Below, piece after piece: positions 19,355-29,137 of a stretch of DNA of 64,000 bases (within the stretch, counting starts at the first letter, position 1; every line of letters starts with the position of its first letter). Location of the stretch: the NCBI RefSeq assembly GCF_014472395.1, contig NZ_JACSZW010000004.1, positions 186,001 through 250,000 of the forward strand, in the 5' to 3' direction. The notes under the pieces were generated by a model. The model was not told the DNA's origin. It made no database searches and worked only from the letters and a program-made list of their open reading frames with translations. This stretch comes from Pedobacter sp. N36a (lineage in GTDB: Bacteria; Bacteroidota; Bacteroidia; Sphingobacteriales; Sphingobacteriaceae). Made by a program: the position numbers and the translations under genes.

Positions 19355-20440
19355 TTAGTTTTTTAAAGCTTTCTTAACTGCATCTAACAGTCTATTTTTA
19401 TAAATCACAGATGGGGTTAACCATGCGCCTTCTCCATATTCATTCCAGGCATAGAGCACTGCGATATGATCATCTGATTTAGTCGGATTATTTTGGAGTG
19501 TCCATTCCTTCAATCCTTTCACCGTCTGATAAACCGATTCCGGAGCATACCCTTTAAAATGCGGAGAAGGCTTACTGATTCTGTTCATTTCATCCCAGGG
19601 ACGCGGATCCCAGTTTAAAGTACTTACTGGGATATAAGGCATATCAAATTTTAAAAAGCTGGTCCAAACTGCCTTTTCTCTTTTAGGAATAGCGGTGACC
19701 GGACTGACTGACTGTCCATTAATTAAGGTTTGGTCATGGTAATTGTAGCCGGTCAGCACATCAAATCCGCATTGCTTAGCCAAGGCGATTTCTTTTTCAT
19801 CGGGTGTAATGCTGATGCCAATACTTAGCCCTTTCATTCCTCTACTTACCGCATCAGCTCTCAATTGTCCTAAAGCCTGTTTAATTTTTGCAGCGGAACC
19901 AAATGAGCTCATCAGCATTTTTAAACTTAGAAAGGAAATCAATGGTTTTTCATTAAGAGTCAAATAGGCTTTATCTTCAAAAAGATCAAGCCATATTTTT
20001 GAGACCTTTGGCCAGTCTGCAGGGCCAATAATATATCCGTAATGATTGGCCACCAGCAAATTGAATTTCAGTCCTTGTTTTTCTTTTGAATGGACAAATA
20101 GCTGAAGTGCATTATTTCTGGGTTCCTCCAGCTCCTTTTTAGAAAGATCAGAGTAATACCAGCAAAAGGTAAAAAAATCAAGATTTGCGCTGACCGCAGC
20201 GGCGACTTGCTTGCGAATGATCTCAGGCGTACTGGTCACCCAACCCCAAACCGGAGCGCGTTCCTTATAATTCTCTGTTAGTGACTTAGTAATGTGATTG
20301 GTCTTACCTGTCCAGCCATCAAAATAATAAGCACCCACTTTTAACTGACCAGCTGGATAGTTTTGCCCATAAATGGGATTGATCTGCATACCCAATAAGG
20401 CCGTTGAAAGTAGAAAAGAGCACAAGATTATTTTTTTCAT
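19355..20440 (-). CDS. Exported GH99-like (WbsX-type) protein
   Basis: 361 residues. A signal peptide covers about 1-25 (ends NPIYGQ). The mature N terminus VGAYYFDGWTGKT and the C-terminal VLYAWNEYGEGAWLTPS match the GH99-like/WbsX domain seen in polysaccharide loci. In true GH99 endo-alpha-mannosidases a pair of acidic residues does the chemistry; WNEYGEG holds one candidate Glu. The signal peptide points to a periplasmic or outer-membrane place, where it might cut or trim the polymer. It lies 12 bases downstream of a GT4 gene and 7 before the acyltransferase. Whether it is a hydrolase or has another role is uncertain. Confidence 0.8.
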   Translation of the reverse strand: MKKIILCSFLLSTALLGMQINPIYGQNYPAGQLKVGAYYFDGWTGKTNHITKSLTENYKERAPVWGWVTSTPEIIRKQVAAAVSANLDFFTFCWYYSDLSKKELEEPRNNALQLFVHSKEKQGLKFNLLVANHYGYIIGPADWPKVSKIWLDLFEDKAYLTLNEKPLISFLSLKMLMSSFGSAAKIKQALGQLRADAVSRGMKGLSIGISITPDEKEIALAKQCGFDVLTGYNYHDQTLINGQSVSPVTAIPKREKAVWTSFLKFDMPYIPVSTLNWDPRPWDEMNRISKPSPHFKGYAPESVYQTVKGLKEWTLQNNPTKSDDHIAVLYAWNEYGEGAWLTPSVIYKNRLLDAVKKALKN

Positions 20441-20452
20441 TTGGCTGTTCTT

Positions 20453-21613
20453 TTAAGCGGGTTCATTTTTAAAGGCTTCATCTAATTTTTTATAAAAGCC
20501 AACTAAAGAAAACTTTTCTTCGAATACCTTTTTAGCATTTCGACCATGCTTGTTCAACAACTCCAGGTCGTCGATATACTCGCGGAGCACCTTTACAAAC
20601 TCAGCTTTGTTACCCGGTTCGAATAAAAACCCACTGTATCCATGCTCAATAATTTCGGGCAATCCGCCATGATTAGCTGCAATAACCGGCTTATTTAAGC
20701 TCATCGCTTCAATCGCAATTCTACCAAAGGGTTCAGGTTTGGTACTCGGCACAATCACCACATCCGACCAGCTATAAACTTCTGCTGTATCGGAAACAAA
20801 ATCCATAAATTCCACTTTGTCCTTTAAGCCAAGCTGAACCACTTTTTCCTTTAAATCCAACACCATCTGCTCATTTCCAGCGGAGGTACTCCCCACTATT
20901 CTCAACAATACATTCGCATTGGCGATCAATGTTAAGGCCTCAATGGTAAAAGCCTGTCCTTTCCAACTGTTGATCCTACCAATCAGCAATACCTTTAGTG
21001 GTGCCTTTTCAGAAATCCCCAATGCTAGACTTTCTGAGAAAATAACAGTTTCTTTTTCAGAGATGACTCCTGTTTCGGAGATGGCTTTTACTTTTGCGAA
21101 GCCTTCAAATGCATTGTGAATCACCAGACTTTGTGCTAAAGGATCAAAACTCTTTAAGGTAGACTGAGAATTGAATATGATTTTAGATTTAGCCCCTTTC
21201 AAAAAGAAAGACAACACTTTGCTGATCATCCGATTTGGAATCTCCCGGATATGAATAATTTTCATTTGCTTCAGGAAGGGTGCCAGCAAGTAAAAGTCAA
21301 GGATCACCGAAGTGTTCACATACACCACATCATACTGATCAAACAGTTTCTTTTTAGCGGAAAATGAAAACAAAGGAAAAATGATCTTCCCCCATTGAAG
21401 TTTCATCAAATAGGTTTTACTTAATAAAGACAGGTTCATGAAAATAATTTCCACCTTTAGTTTTTCCAGTTCCAGCACCAACGGGCCGTTTCGTGGAAGA
21501 ATAACGGTTATCTTTTCAAAGTTGGACGACAGGCTTAGGTAGTTTACAACTTGTAAAAAACTCCGGTCGGAACCATACATATCAGCACTCTGGTGTACGC
21601 AAATGATATTCAT
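20453..21613 (-). CDS. Glycosyltransferase family 4
   Basis: 386 residues, GT-B fold. The N-terminal half starts MNIICVHQSADMYGSDRS, with the glycine replaced in the usual acceptor-side loop. The C-terminal half has VLLIGRINSWKGQAFTIEAL, then VVIVPSTKPEPFGRIAIEAM with the EX7E-type donor-binding motif, and PVIAANHGGLPEIIEHGYSG. It likely adds one sugar to the lipid-linked repeat unit on the cytoplasmic side. Donor and linkage cannot be read from the sequence. Part of the leftward capsule operon. Confidence 0.9.
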   Translation of the reverse strand: MNIICVHQSADMYGSDRSFLQVVNYLSLSSNFEKITVILPRNGPLVLELEKLKVEIIFMNLSLLSKTYLMKLQWGKIIFPLFSFSAKKKLFDQYDVVYVNTSVILDFYLLAPFLKQMKIIHIREIPNRMISKVLSFFLKGAKSKIIFNSQSTLKSFDPLAQSLVIHNAFEGFAKVKAISETGVISEKETVIFSESLALGISEKAPLKVLLIGRINSWKGQAFTIEALTLIANANVLLRIVGSTSAGNEQMVLDLKEKVVQLGLKDKVEFMDFVSDTAEVYSWSDVVIVPSTKPEPFGRIAIEAMSLNKPVIAANHGGLPEIIEHGYSGFLFEPGNKAEFVKVLREYIDDLELLNKHGRNAKKVFEEKFSLVGFYKKLDEAFKNEPA

Positions 21614-21657
21614 TATTCAGCGATTATATTTTAATGGGTATAATTCAATAAGGATGA

Positions 21658-22542
21658 TTACTTCAAAAATCTGAGGTCCTGATATTTCAGTGCCAGTTTA
21701 AAAGACACCGCCATACTGTAAAAATAAACCAGCGTCCTTGCTACGGGTCTATCTGATAAAATCTTTGGCCAGGTACTTTTCAAATTTCTAAATCTGATTA
21801 ACATGACATCGGCAGATGGGTTAGACCACAGCACTGTATCATGATCAAATTTGATAGGCAGCACATAAAGCTCCTTTTCAAATTTTGAAAAGTTGAGCAT
21901 AAATCCGGTGTCAATTCCATAAAGACTTAAACGTTCATCGAATTTCATCTGATTTTCAAAAAACACCTTTGCAGAGATCACCATTCCACTGGTGATGGCC
22001 AATACATTCTTTGCAGGCAGTATTCCCGTTTTAATTTTTTTCCAATGTTTTCCTTTGAAATACACCCAGGAACCAGGGCTTACTACTTTTTCCTCATGGA
22101 GCACCAGAGGTAGGAATAGCGCAATTTTTGGGAATTTAAAGAGGGCATCTCCCAACTTATCAAAATAATAAGGAGGAATGTCTGTATCCTGGTCCAGCAG
22201 CAAAGCATAATCGTAGGTACGGGCAGACAGCACTTGATTATAAAGCTTAGAAAGCCAAGTATTTTCCGGTGACCATCGGTATTGAAATTTGCCAAAATCC
22301 TGTTCAAGTTCATAGATCTGATCGTCTGGGCATCTTTCCGGACTATTGTCCCAAATTACCAGTTCCAGTTCAAATAAATCTTTGTGCTGCGACAAAAGAG
22401 ATTTTATCGTGGGAGATTCTAAAATCGTCTTTTTATACAATACCACTAAAACGAGTAATTTCGGTTTAGAAGTTTGTTCCTTACCCGCTATAGTAGATTT
22501 ATTTTGCTGAAACATCGGCGATTGCTTTTCAATATTTTTCAT
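21658..22542 (-). CDS. Glycosyltransferase family 2
   Basis: 294 residues, GT-A fold. LLVLVVLYKKTILESPTIKS at about 29-48 is the N-terminal strand-loop, VIWDNSPE resembles the DNxS element, and YALLLDQDTDIP at about 112-123 carries the DxD-like metal and nucleotide-sugar site. PGSWVYFKGKHW and SGMVISAKVF lie in the acceptor half. It resembles rhamnosyltransferase-like GT2 enzymes of capsule loci, which is only an inference. It lies in the 14-gene leftward operon between two GT4 genes. Confidence 0.88.
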   Translation of the reverse strand: MKNIEKQSPMFQQNKSTIAGKEQTSKPKLLVLVVLYKKTILESPTIKSLLSQHKDLFELELVIWDNSPERCPDDQIYELEQDFGKFQYRWSPENTWLSKLYNQVLSARTYDYALLLDQDTDIPPYYFDKLGDALFKFPKIALFLPLVLHEEKVVSPGSWVYFKGKHWKKIKTGILPAKNVLAITSGMVISAKVFFENQMKFDERLSLYGIDTGFMLNFSKFEKELYVLPIKFDHDTVLWSNPSADVMLIRFRNLKSTWPKILSDRPVARTLVYFYSMAVSFKLALKYQDLRFLK

Positions 22543-22612
22543 TTCCTTATCAATTTATCCACGCTTTTCCTAAGCCACTGCGCTTTGCTTGCTAAACTCT
22601 GCTGCTGATTGA

Positions 22613-23872
22613 TTAAATATATATAGCCAATCTTTTGTCCATTAACTTCTGATAAGAATTCTCTTCATTCAAAGTATGCAGTGCATTTTTTGACAATCGG
22701 GGCCCTAAATCATCCGATTCAATAAGCTTGGCAATGGAAGAACAGAACTCCTGAGGGGTATTGCCAATCAAGCAGTCTTTACCATTTTTAAAGCATAGCC
22801 CTTCCACCCCTACTTCTGTAGACACAAAAGGAACACCCATATTTACCGCTTCGATAATTTTCATGCGAATCCCACTGCCAATGCGAATTGGCACAATAAA
22901 AATGCTATTCGCCAACACATTGGACAGGTCTTCTACATAGCCCACAAAATTCACAGCACCTACCTCTGCTTCATATTCAGCGACACTGTTCTGGTGCCAT
23001 TTTCCAATGACCAGCAATTCCAGCTTAGGGTAATTTGCTTTCAATCCAGTCCAGCAATTCCGTAGAAACCAATCCAATCCTTCTTTATTTGGAAAATGAT
23101 CTTCTCCGCCAAGGAATACTAGTTTATGATCAAAAGAATATTCCGTTCCGGATGCCATCGCTTTAATAGGAACAGGAGAAGAAACCAATTTTGCTGTTTT
23201 CAAGTCTTTTTCCAAAATGATCTTATCTACCTCTGAAAGCGTACAGACCATATCATATTTTTCTAATGCAGACAGCTCAAATGATTTGTTCTTTTTATAG
23301 ACCCGATTCAGGAAACCAGAACTGAAACTGAAAAGTTCCAGTTCTCTTTTTTCTCTAACAAACCGCAATTCATGGTGGACAAAAATCCGGTAAGAACTGC
23401 GGGGAATATATTTGGCAAAAGAGATCAGCTGGTGAAATTCTACCTGTACAAATTCGAAGTTATTCTCCAGCAAGACATTTCTGAAATGGTCAATAAAGCC
23501 ACGAGGAAAGCCAAAGCTTTTGGACCTGAAGAGTGTAGTATTCACCTTCAGCAGGCGATCTAAATTTGTTTTACAAAAAGCGGAAAAGACGCCTTTACCG
23601 ATTAAGCGGTTCGAAAATTCTGAGAAGCGGAATAGTACTGAACTCATCTTTTTGGAAATAGATTGTTCCGTAATCAAATATGGTTTAAAACTCACATTCG
23701 GCCATAAGACTTTCAGCTGCTCCAGATCTTTTTGCTCTTGAGCTGTCATGGTAAATGCGATGGTCATGTCAAAATGATGGCGCAACTCGTTGTCGAATTC
23801 GAATTGGGCGATTCTGCCACCCGAATTTAGAGGAAATGGCATATAGGGAGTAACAATTAATATCTTCCTCAT
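22613..23872 (-). CDS. Glycosyltransferase family 4
   Basis: 419 residues, GT-B fold. The N terminus MRKILIVTPYMPFPLNSGGR is the usual acceptor-domain start, FLGGEDHFPNKEGLDWFL opens the donor domain, and IVPIRIGSGIRMKIIEAVNM followed by PFVSTEVGVEGL are donor-site elements. The start overlaps the stop of the wzy-like gene by 4 bases, which implies translational coupling. It probably acts at the cytoplasmic face of the inner membrane on the growing lipid-linked oligosaccharide. Confidence 0.9.
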   Translation of the reverse strand: MRKILIVTPYMPFPLNSGGRIAQFEFDNELRHHFDMTIAFTMTAQEQKDLEQLKVLWPNVSFKPYLITEQSISKKMSSVLFRFSEFSNRLIGKGVFSAFCKTNLDRLLKVNTTLFRSKSFGFPRGFIDHFRNVLLENNFEFVQVEFHQLISFAKYIPRSSYRIFVHHELRFVREKRELELFSFSSGFLNRVYKKNKSFELSALEKYDMVCTLSEVDKIILEKDLKTAKLVSSPVPIKAMASGTEYSFDHKLVFLGGEDHFPNKEGLDWFLRNCWTGLKANYPKLELLVIGKWHQNSVAEYEAEVGAVNFVGYVEDLSNVLANSIFIVPIRIGSGIRMKIIEAVNMGVPFVSTEVGVEGLCFKNGKDCLIGNTPQEFCSSIAKLIESDDLGPRLSKNALHTLNEENSYQKLMDKRLAIYI

Positions 23873-25206
23873 TGCTGTCTATATTTAATTGAAAAAAAGG
23901 TGATGAAAAGAAATATGGGTAAGATGGCGGTTGAAAATGGAGCCCAGCCGCTAAGTCCATAAATGATATAAGCGATAAATAAGCCGATCATACTGAGAGA
24001 AAGGATTTCATTATGCCTTTTACTAATTTCTTTTTTAGCTTTAAAGATGTTGCCAAATAAAAAGCCTATCCATAAGGTCATCCCTATAATCCCCACTTCG
24101 GCAAGGACAATCAGGTGAATATTATGGATGGGATTGATGGCAAAAAAATCGTCTGTTGTCATTTGATTGACAATACCCAAGTGTTGAGACAAGTAAGAAA
24201 GGTGGCCATTTAAGCCTACGCCAATAATCGGCGAAGCGTCAAATAAATGAAGTGCCATCAGCCAATGTACCATCCGGTTGTCGTATTGATCAGATGAATC
24301 ACTCCCCATGAAAAGTTCACTCAAAGGAGAATAGGCGATCAAATAAACCAATGCCAGTACCGTTGGCACCACGAACTTCAAGATATTGCCAACAGAAAAA
24401 AGATTTTTATGCGCGTTTTTATTGAGGTAATAACAGCTGGAAAGCGTGATGATCAGGGCCAGATAAGAGGTCCTGGAATACGTTAGAAAAATAATGAGCA
24501 CACATAGAATCAGTGCCATTTTACTGGCTTTTTCCCTAAAATCATAAAGATAAGTGGCCAGGAAAAATGCGGCCGTTATCACCATGAATAAGGCCAGTCT
24601 GCCGGGGTGATTAAAGAACCCTACTGCCCCACTTCTGGTATCCAATCTGGTGGCCCATATTTCGGCAGATTCATGAAACAGTTTGGTGACTGCAGAAATA
24701 CCTAACACCGGAAAACAAATGGCCAGAAAAAACTGGACCACCGTCAATAGCATTAAGCCATCAAACAGGCCATTCAGCACATCCTGCATACTCAGGAAAC
24801 TGCTGAGCATTTTAAATAAAAGAATGTTTGACAAGAAAAAGATGGTCAAAACCCAGGTTCCTGTAGGAAAAGAATTGTAAGGGTTTAGAAAGGATAAAAG
24901 GAGCAGTGAGCAAACGCAATTGACCCAGTTATTGGGTTTAAAGGAATATTCCATCCATCTTCTTTTTGCAGAAGGCAATACCGCAATGATCAAACCTATG
25001 GTTAAGGAAATGATATAAATTGGCTGTACTGTTCCGGCGATATCATCGAATTTCGGGGTATTTAATGCTTTTCCAAATTCAAAAGGAATACAGAAAATAA
25101 AAAAGCTGACCCACAGAAATCGGGTATCCTTATTTTTAGATTTAAGGACTACCGATCTAAAGATATAGCAGAAGATGATCAGAAATAATAATATTCCTTT
25201 ACCCAT
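23869..25206 (-). CDS. O-antigen/capsule polymerase-like membrane protein (Wzy/ligase family)
   Basis: 445 residues with about 11-12 hydrophobic segments. A long loop near residues 320-370 contains MVHWLMALHLFDASPIIGVG and NPIHNIHLIVLAEVGIIG, the pattern of the Wzy_C/O-antigen ligase family (an N-P-H-N loop motif followed by a membrane segment). Expected role: polymerise repeat units at the periplasmic face. It overlaps both neighbours (8 bases with the pyruvyl transferase, 4 with the GT4). It is the only polymerase candidate in the locus, which supports Wzy over WaaL. Confidence 0.88.
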   Translation of the reverse strand: MGKGILLFLIIFCYIFRSVVLKSKNKDTRFLWVSFFIFCIPFEFGKALNTPKFDDIAGTVQPIYIISLTIGLIIAVLPSAKRRWMEYSFKPNNWVNCVCSLLLLSFLNPYNSFPTGTWVLTIFFLSNILLFKMLSSFLSMQDVLNGLFDGLMLLTVVQFFLAICFPVLGISAVTKLFHESAEIWATRLDTRSGAVGFFNHPGRLALFMVITAAFFLATYLYDFREKASKMALILCVLIIFLTYSRTSYLALIITLSSCYYLNKNAHKNLFSVGNILKFVVPTVLALVYLIAYSPLSELFMGSDSSDQYDNRMVHWLMALHLFDASPIIGVGLNGHLSYLSQHLGIVNQMTTDDFFAINPIHNIHLIVLAEVGIIGMTLWIGFLFGNIFKAKKEISKRHNEILSLSMIGLFIAYIIYGLSGWAPFSTAILPIFLFITFFSIKYRQQ

Positions 25207-26443
25207 AGGTATAGTTATTGGTGGTTTCTAATTTTACACTACTGATGTTCTTTTTTACACTGTTTTGAATTGATGGGAAGTTCTCCGTAAACAAGCGGAT
25301 CTTTTCTTTTGAATTGTCCAGCTTATCATAATCAATCAGACAAAGGTTCGGATCAATTTCAAACAGCTTCACCATACCTTCGAACTTATTGGCATAAGAA
25401 ACGCCAAACATTGGCTTCGAATAGGTAAGTCCTGAAATTCCCAGATGCATTCTTCCGGTGATGGTAAAATCTACCAATGAAACGTAGCCTTTCAGCTCCA
25501 CTCCATTTTTAATCTGATCTGTAAAAAAGCAGTCTAGGCCTTTTGCGCGAAAGTAGCCGTCAAGAATCCGACTGATGGTACTGTCGCTGGCCTCATCGCA
25601 AATCGGTCTGATGTCATGATAAAGAAAAACAAAAACGTAATCTCCCGCATCCAAAAATCCTTCTAACAAACTCTTAAAACCGGAAAGGTATTTGTCAAAC
25701 CCAATTTTCTTAGCTTGGATTGCATTTGGGCAAACTCCAATTACGGTTTTACCACTAGATTTTACTTGTGTTACCCATGTTTTATAAGCGTCATAAGTTT
25801 TACTTTGATAAACTCCAGGTAAGTCCGGGCAGATAAAAGCGATATCATTGGTCAGGATCAGTCGGTCTGCAGGAATGAAATCTTTCATTCTCACATAAGA
25901 TTCTACATCTCTGATTTTCAATTTAACATCTTTTGCGACCGATGAAAACTTCGCTTTCACGACCGGCAATATATTTTTGCTGACACTAAACCCAGAGATC
26001 TGAGCTTTCACACCAATGCGATGTGCCAGCTCAATTACCCTAAGGCGATTGATGGAATTATGAACACGATAGGTGCCATCCATGATGTCTGCTCCGATGA
26101 CATACACTAAAGCACAGTCTTTGATCAGGAACAACAACTTAAGAAAATTTACCTTTTCATTAAATCCATCCAGAAACACCACATTTTTATTGATTGCTCT
26201 ATAGTCTTCACGAATAATTTTATAGCCATTTAAAATACAAACCTGCGCATCATTAGCGAAGGTATTGATAAAGGAAGTGATCATAATATCCTCCCCAAAT
26301 CCACCATTTAAATTGGCTGCAGGAAGTACTAATACTTTCTTCGCATCCTTTTTACCCTTTATAAAAAGGGAACAGAAAAGGGCTAAAGACCAGAAAAACT
26401 CTACATAAATCCCTTTAAATACTTCTTTTAACTTGTTCATCAA
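25199..26443 (-). CDS. Polysaccharide pyruvyl transferase family protein
   Basis: 414 residues. The gene has a short hydrophobic N-terminal stretch (about 13-28) and then the PS_pyruv_trans pattern: LPAANLNGGFGEDIMITSFI at about 40, VYVIGADIMDGTYRVHNSIN, IGVKAQISGFSVS, then TITGRMHLGISGLTYSKPMF with the conserved R-H-x-x-I block. Family members move pyruvate from phosphoenolpyruvate to sugars as ketals and so add negative charge. It overlaps wzy by 8 bases and follows the nitroreductase gene by 23 bases. Some family members do other chemistry, so the exact reaction is inferred. Confidence 0.83.
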   Translation of the reverse strand: MMNKLKEVFKGIYVEFFWSLALFCSLFIKGKKDAKKVLVLPAANLNGGFGEDIMITSFINTFANDAQVCILNGYKIIREDYRAINKNVVFLDGFNEKVNFLKLLFLIKDCALVYVIGADIMDGTYRVHNSINRLRVIELAHRIGVKAQISGFSVSKNILPVVKAKFSSVAKDVKLKIRDVESYVRMKDFIPADRLILTNDIAFICPDLPGVYQSKTYDAYKTWVTQVKSSGKTVIGVCPNAIQAKKIGFDKYLSGFKSLLEGFLDAGDYVFVFLYHDIRPICDEASDSTISRILDGYFRAKGLDCFFTDQIKNGVELKGYVSLVDFTITGRMHLGISGLTYSKPMFGVSYANKFEGMVKLFEIDPNLCLIDYDKLDNSKEKIRLFTENFPSIQNSVKKNISSVKLETTNNYTYG

Positions 26444-26466
26444 TTATATATTAAAAATTACGTTTA

Positions 26467-27474
26467 CTACCTTACTTCCACTATATCTGTCAATGGCCTG
26501 CGCTCCGAGATGGCTACACTGTAATGCTCTTTGAGATTCCCGACGGCTAAAAACATGATCGGAACACAATCGCTATCCATTTCCATAGAATTTGTAAATG
26601 CCTCATACTGCTTTTTAGCATAACTGGTATTCAGACAGCAAACTCCTAAGCCCTGAGCATGTAATCCCAACACGATCGACATGGCAAACATTCCTCCGTC
26701 GATGTACACCTGATTTCTTTCATAAGCGAAAAAAGAAGACAGCTTTCCGGTGATCACAATTAAGGAACTGATGTGTTCTCCAAAACCTTTATTTCCATTT
26801 TGAACATTCAAAAGTTTCCGTTTCAGTTCTACATTGGAATGTTCAATCACATAGACCTTCCAGGATTGCCTGTTACATACTGAAGGTGTATACCTGGCGG
26901 TATCGATCACTTTAAGTATCTTTTCTGTGGGCACAGGTTCGTCCGTAAAATCTCTGACGCTATTTCTGGATTTGAAAAAGCGCTCGTAATCAAAGTTTAG
27001 GGACTCCAGAATCTCCTGTTTTGGAACCATCTTTGTTCCTCCGGTTTTGTTTACCGTAGACTCATCGCATCGCAATAACAGACACTCCAGTTTACTTTTC
27101 AATTCCGCAGATACCTGCTGATGACCTTCATCAAAATTCAAATATTCACGAAGTGTATAAGCGGTCATGTCCGTAATTGCATCGATACCATACTTAGTCA
27201 CATAATCATCCAGAATATCTGCTAATGCTCCAATCCTTGGTCCCCCAAAGCCGGGACGCGGCTCACGTAATGCCAATCCTTTTTCCACAGCGTGATATTC
27301 CTTAAGAATATAGGCTTGCATCATTTCCTTACTTCTTAGTTTGAAAGAGGCAGACTCTCTATTAAACTTCCGGTAGTCATATAAATAATCTTTAATAATC
27401 GACAACTGTGTTTGCTTCGCTCTATAAAGCCGTTTAGCTGATTTTGGAACGATCTTTTTAATTAAATTTTTCAT
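26467..27474 (-). CDS. Nitroreductase-family flavoprotein in the capsule operon
   Basis: 335 residues. The C-terminal half (from about 157) is a nitroreductase domain: FKSRNSVRDFTDEPVPTEKI with the FMN-contacting R-S-x-R pattern, TPSVCNRQSWKVYVIE, GMFAMSIVLGLHAQGLGVCC and a late VAISERRPL. The first ~155 residues are helical with a basic start and no named domain. The family uses FMN and NAD(P)H to reduce varied substrates. The gene lies inside the capsule operon, right after wzx and before the pyruvyl transferase. A role in modifying a sugar or a regulator is possible, but nothing shows the substrate. Confidence 0.82.
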   Translation of the reverse strand: MKNLIKKIVPKSAKRLYRAKQTQLSIIKDYLYDYRKFNRESASFKLRSKEMMQAYILKEYHAVEKGLALREPRPGFGGPRIGALADILDDYVTKYGIDAITDMTAYTLREYLNFDEGHQQVSAELKSKLECLLLRCDESTVNKTGGTKMVPKQEILESLNFDYERFFKSRNSVRDFTDEPVPTEKILKVIDTARYTPSVCNRQSWKVYVIEHSNVELKRKLLNVQNGNKGFGEHISSLIVITGKLSSFFAYERNQVYIDGGMFAMSIVLGLHAQGLGVCCLNTSYAKKQYEAFTNSMEMDSDCVPIMFLAVGNLKEHYSVAISERRPLTDIVEVR

Positions 27475-27571
27475 TCGGAGTTTTCTATTTTTTTAATACC
27501 GGTCTTGCTCAAATGCGCCGAAACTAGGTTTCAGCGCAGGTTAAGTCTATTCAGTTTATATTTGATTGGTT

Positions 27572-29122
27572 TTAAGTATGTTTTAATTGCCGCTTCTTTG
27601 CCTGCAGCTTTTCCAGTAAAGCAGGAATCATCTTTTTTATGAATAACTTCTCATCTTCGCACAATCCGAAAAGGTAAATTCCTGTTCCGAAAATCAGGAC
27701 TCCAGCGATGCCGGTAAAGAAAAACCTGAATTCAAAATGCAGGTAAGTAACCGATAAATAGCAAGTCAGCACCAGCAGAGCAAGCGGAATAATAATTTTA
27801 AAAATTACGTTAGAGAAGTAAAGCGAAATAGACAATCCGGCGATACTTCTTAAGAAAAACAACCTCAATGTACAGGCGATTAATTCAACCGCACAATAGC
27901 CAATAAACACATAATAAGGTGGATAACCTAACTTTAACAGCACATAAGCCAGTGGTAAGGCGAGTAATAAAACAGAGCCGACTACCATCTGATATGCTTT
28001 AACCCTTCCGGTAGCTTGTACTGCAGATTGTAAGCCTATAGTGAGCTGGTTAATTAAAGTGGCACACAACATTAAGGAACAAAATACCACAGTATATTCA
28101 GGCACCTTGGTTAACCATAAATGAAGGATCGTATCCATTTCAAAAATGCAGGGAACAGCCACAAAAGCCAATAAAAAGAATCCAAATTTGCTACCGATCA
28201 TAGACAGTCTCAGCATCTTTTCACGGTTGTTGGCGCCTTCACTTTTCATGATCTGTGGGTTGATGGCACGCAATAGTGTGAAAGAAAAAAAGTTAAGCTG
28301 TGCAGCCACCTGATTAGCAATACCGAAAGCCGCATTCACTACTGTTCCTAGAAAGATATTCAGCAAGATCGCCAAACCTTCTGCCCTACCTAAGGCACAT
28401 AAAGAGCCAAATAGATTCCAACCGGCAAAAGAAGTCAGCTCCTTCATCAACTTTGTATCAATTGAAAAGATCCCTTTCAACGTGCAATCTTCATACTTAT
28501 AGCAGCAGTACACCGCATACATCAATAAACTGGAGATGCTAATCCCTGCAGTCAACAAACCATAAACAGCCAGTTTGTCCTGAGCAACCACATATAATAA
28601 ATAAGCGATTCCTAGTTTCAACAGGGTTTCCACTACATTCACTATCGCTACCCATAGCATATTTTCATGTGCCACCAAGGAGCCGGTGAAAGGAACAGCG
28701 ACGATCGTAAAGAAAACTGTTACCGACATAAAATGATAGATCATCTCTGCAACATGAATTCTATCCGCCGGAATATTCAGGAAACCATTGAACAAAAATA
28801 ATCCTGCGATTTCCAATCCAGCAACAATCAGTATCCCTATCCCCAGATGCAAAACAAGACTATTTGAAAACACTCTCCTTTGCATCGCCAGGTCATTTTT
28901 CCCCTGATAAAAGGAAAGGTAACGCTGGGTGGAAGTGGCCATTGCTGTATTTAGAAAAGAAAGCATCGCAATCAGTCCGGCGATCAGGTTAAAAACACCA
29001 TAATCTGCCGCACCCAAGGCGGTTAACACTAACCGGGTTGCGTATAATGAAATCCCCATGGTAATCAACATACGGGCATATAATATCCCCGTGTTCATCA
29101 CGACTTTATTTCCTGATTTCAT
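27572..29122 (-). CDS. Wzx-type lipid-linked oligosaccharide flippase
   Basis: 516 residues with about 14 hydrophobic segments, the polysaccharide transporter (MATE/MOP superfamily) layout. The N terminus reads YARMLITMGISLYATRLVLT, then GAADYGVFNLIAGLIAMLSF, and ATSTQRYLSFYQGK, all typical of the Wzx group. It moves undecaprenyl-linked repeat units across the inner membrane. It lies 15 bases downstream of wzc. A 97-base gap holding a weak hairpin (27514-27538) separates it from the nitroreductase gene. Confidence 0.9.
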   Translation of the reverse strand: MKSGNKVVMNTGILYARMLITMGISLYATRLVLTALGAADYGVFNLIAGLIAMLSFLNTAMATSTQRYLSFYQGKNDLAMQRRVFSNSLVLHLGIGILIVAGLEIAGLFLFNGFLNIPADRIHVAEMIYHFMSVTVFFTIVAVPFTGSLVAHENMLWVAIVNVVETLLKLGIAYLLYVVAQDKLAVYGLLTAGISISSLLMYAVYCCYKYEDCTLKGIFSIDTKLMKELTSFAGWNLFGSLCALGRAEGLAILLNIFLGTVVNAAFGIANQVAAQLNFFSFTLLRAINPQIMKSEGANNREKMLRLSMIGSKFGFFLLAFVAVPCIFEMDTILHLWLTKVPEYTVVFCSLMLCATLINQLTIGLQSAVQATGRVKAYQMVVGSVLLLALPLAYVLLKLGYPPYYVFIGYCAVELIACTLRLFFLRSIAGLSISLYFSNVIFKIIIPLALLVLTCYLSVTYLHFEFRFFFTGIAGVLIFGTGIYLFGLCEDEKLFIKKMIPALLEKLQAKKRQLKHT

Positions 29123-29137
29123 TTGATCTTTTAATAA

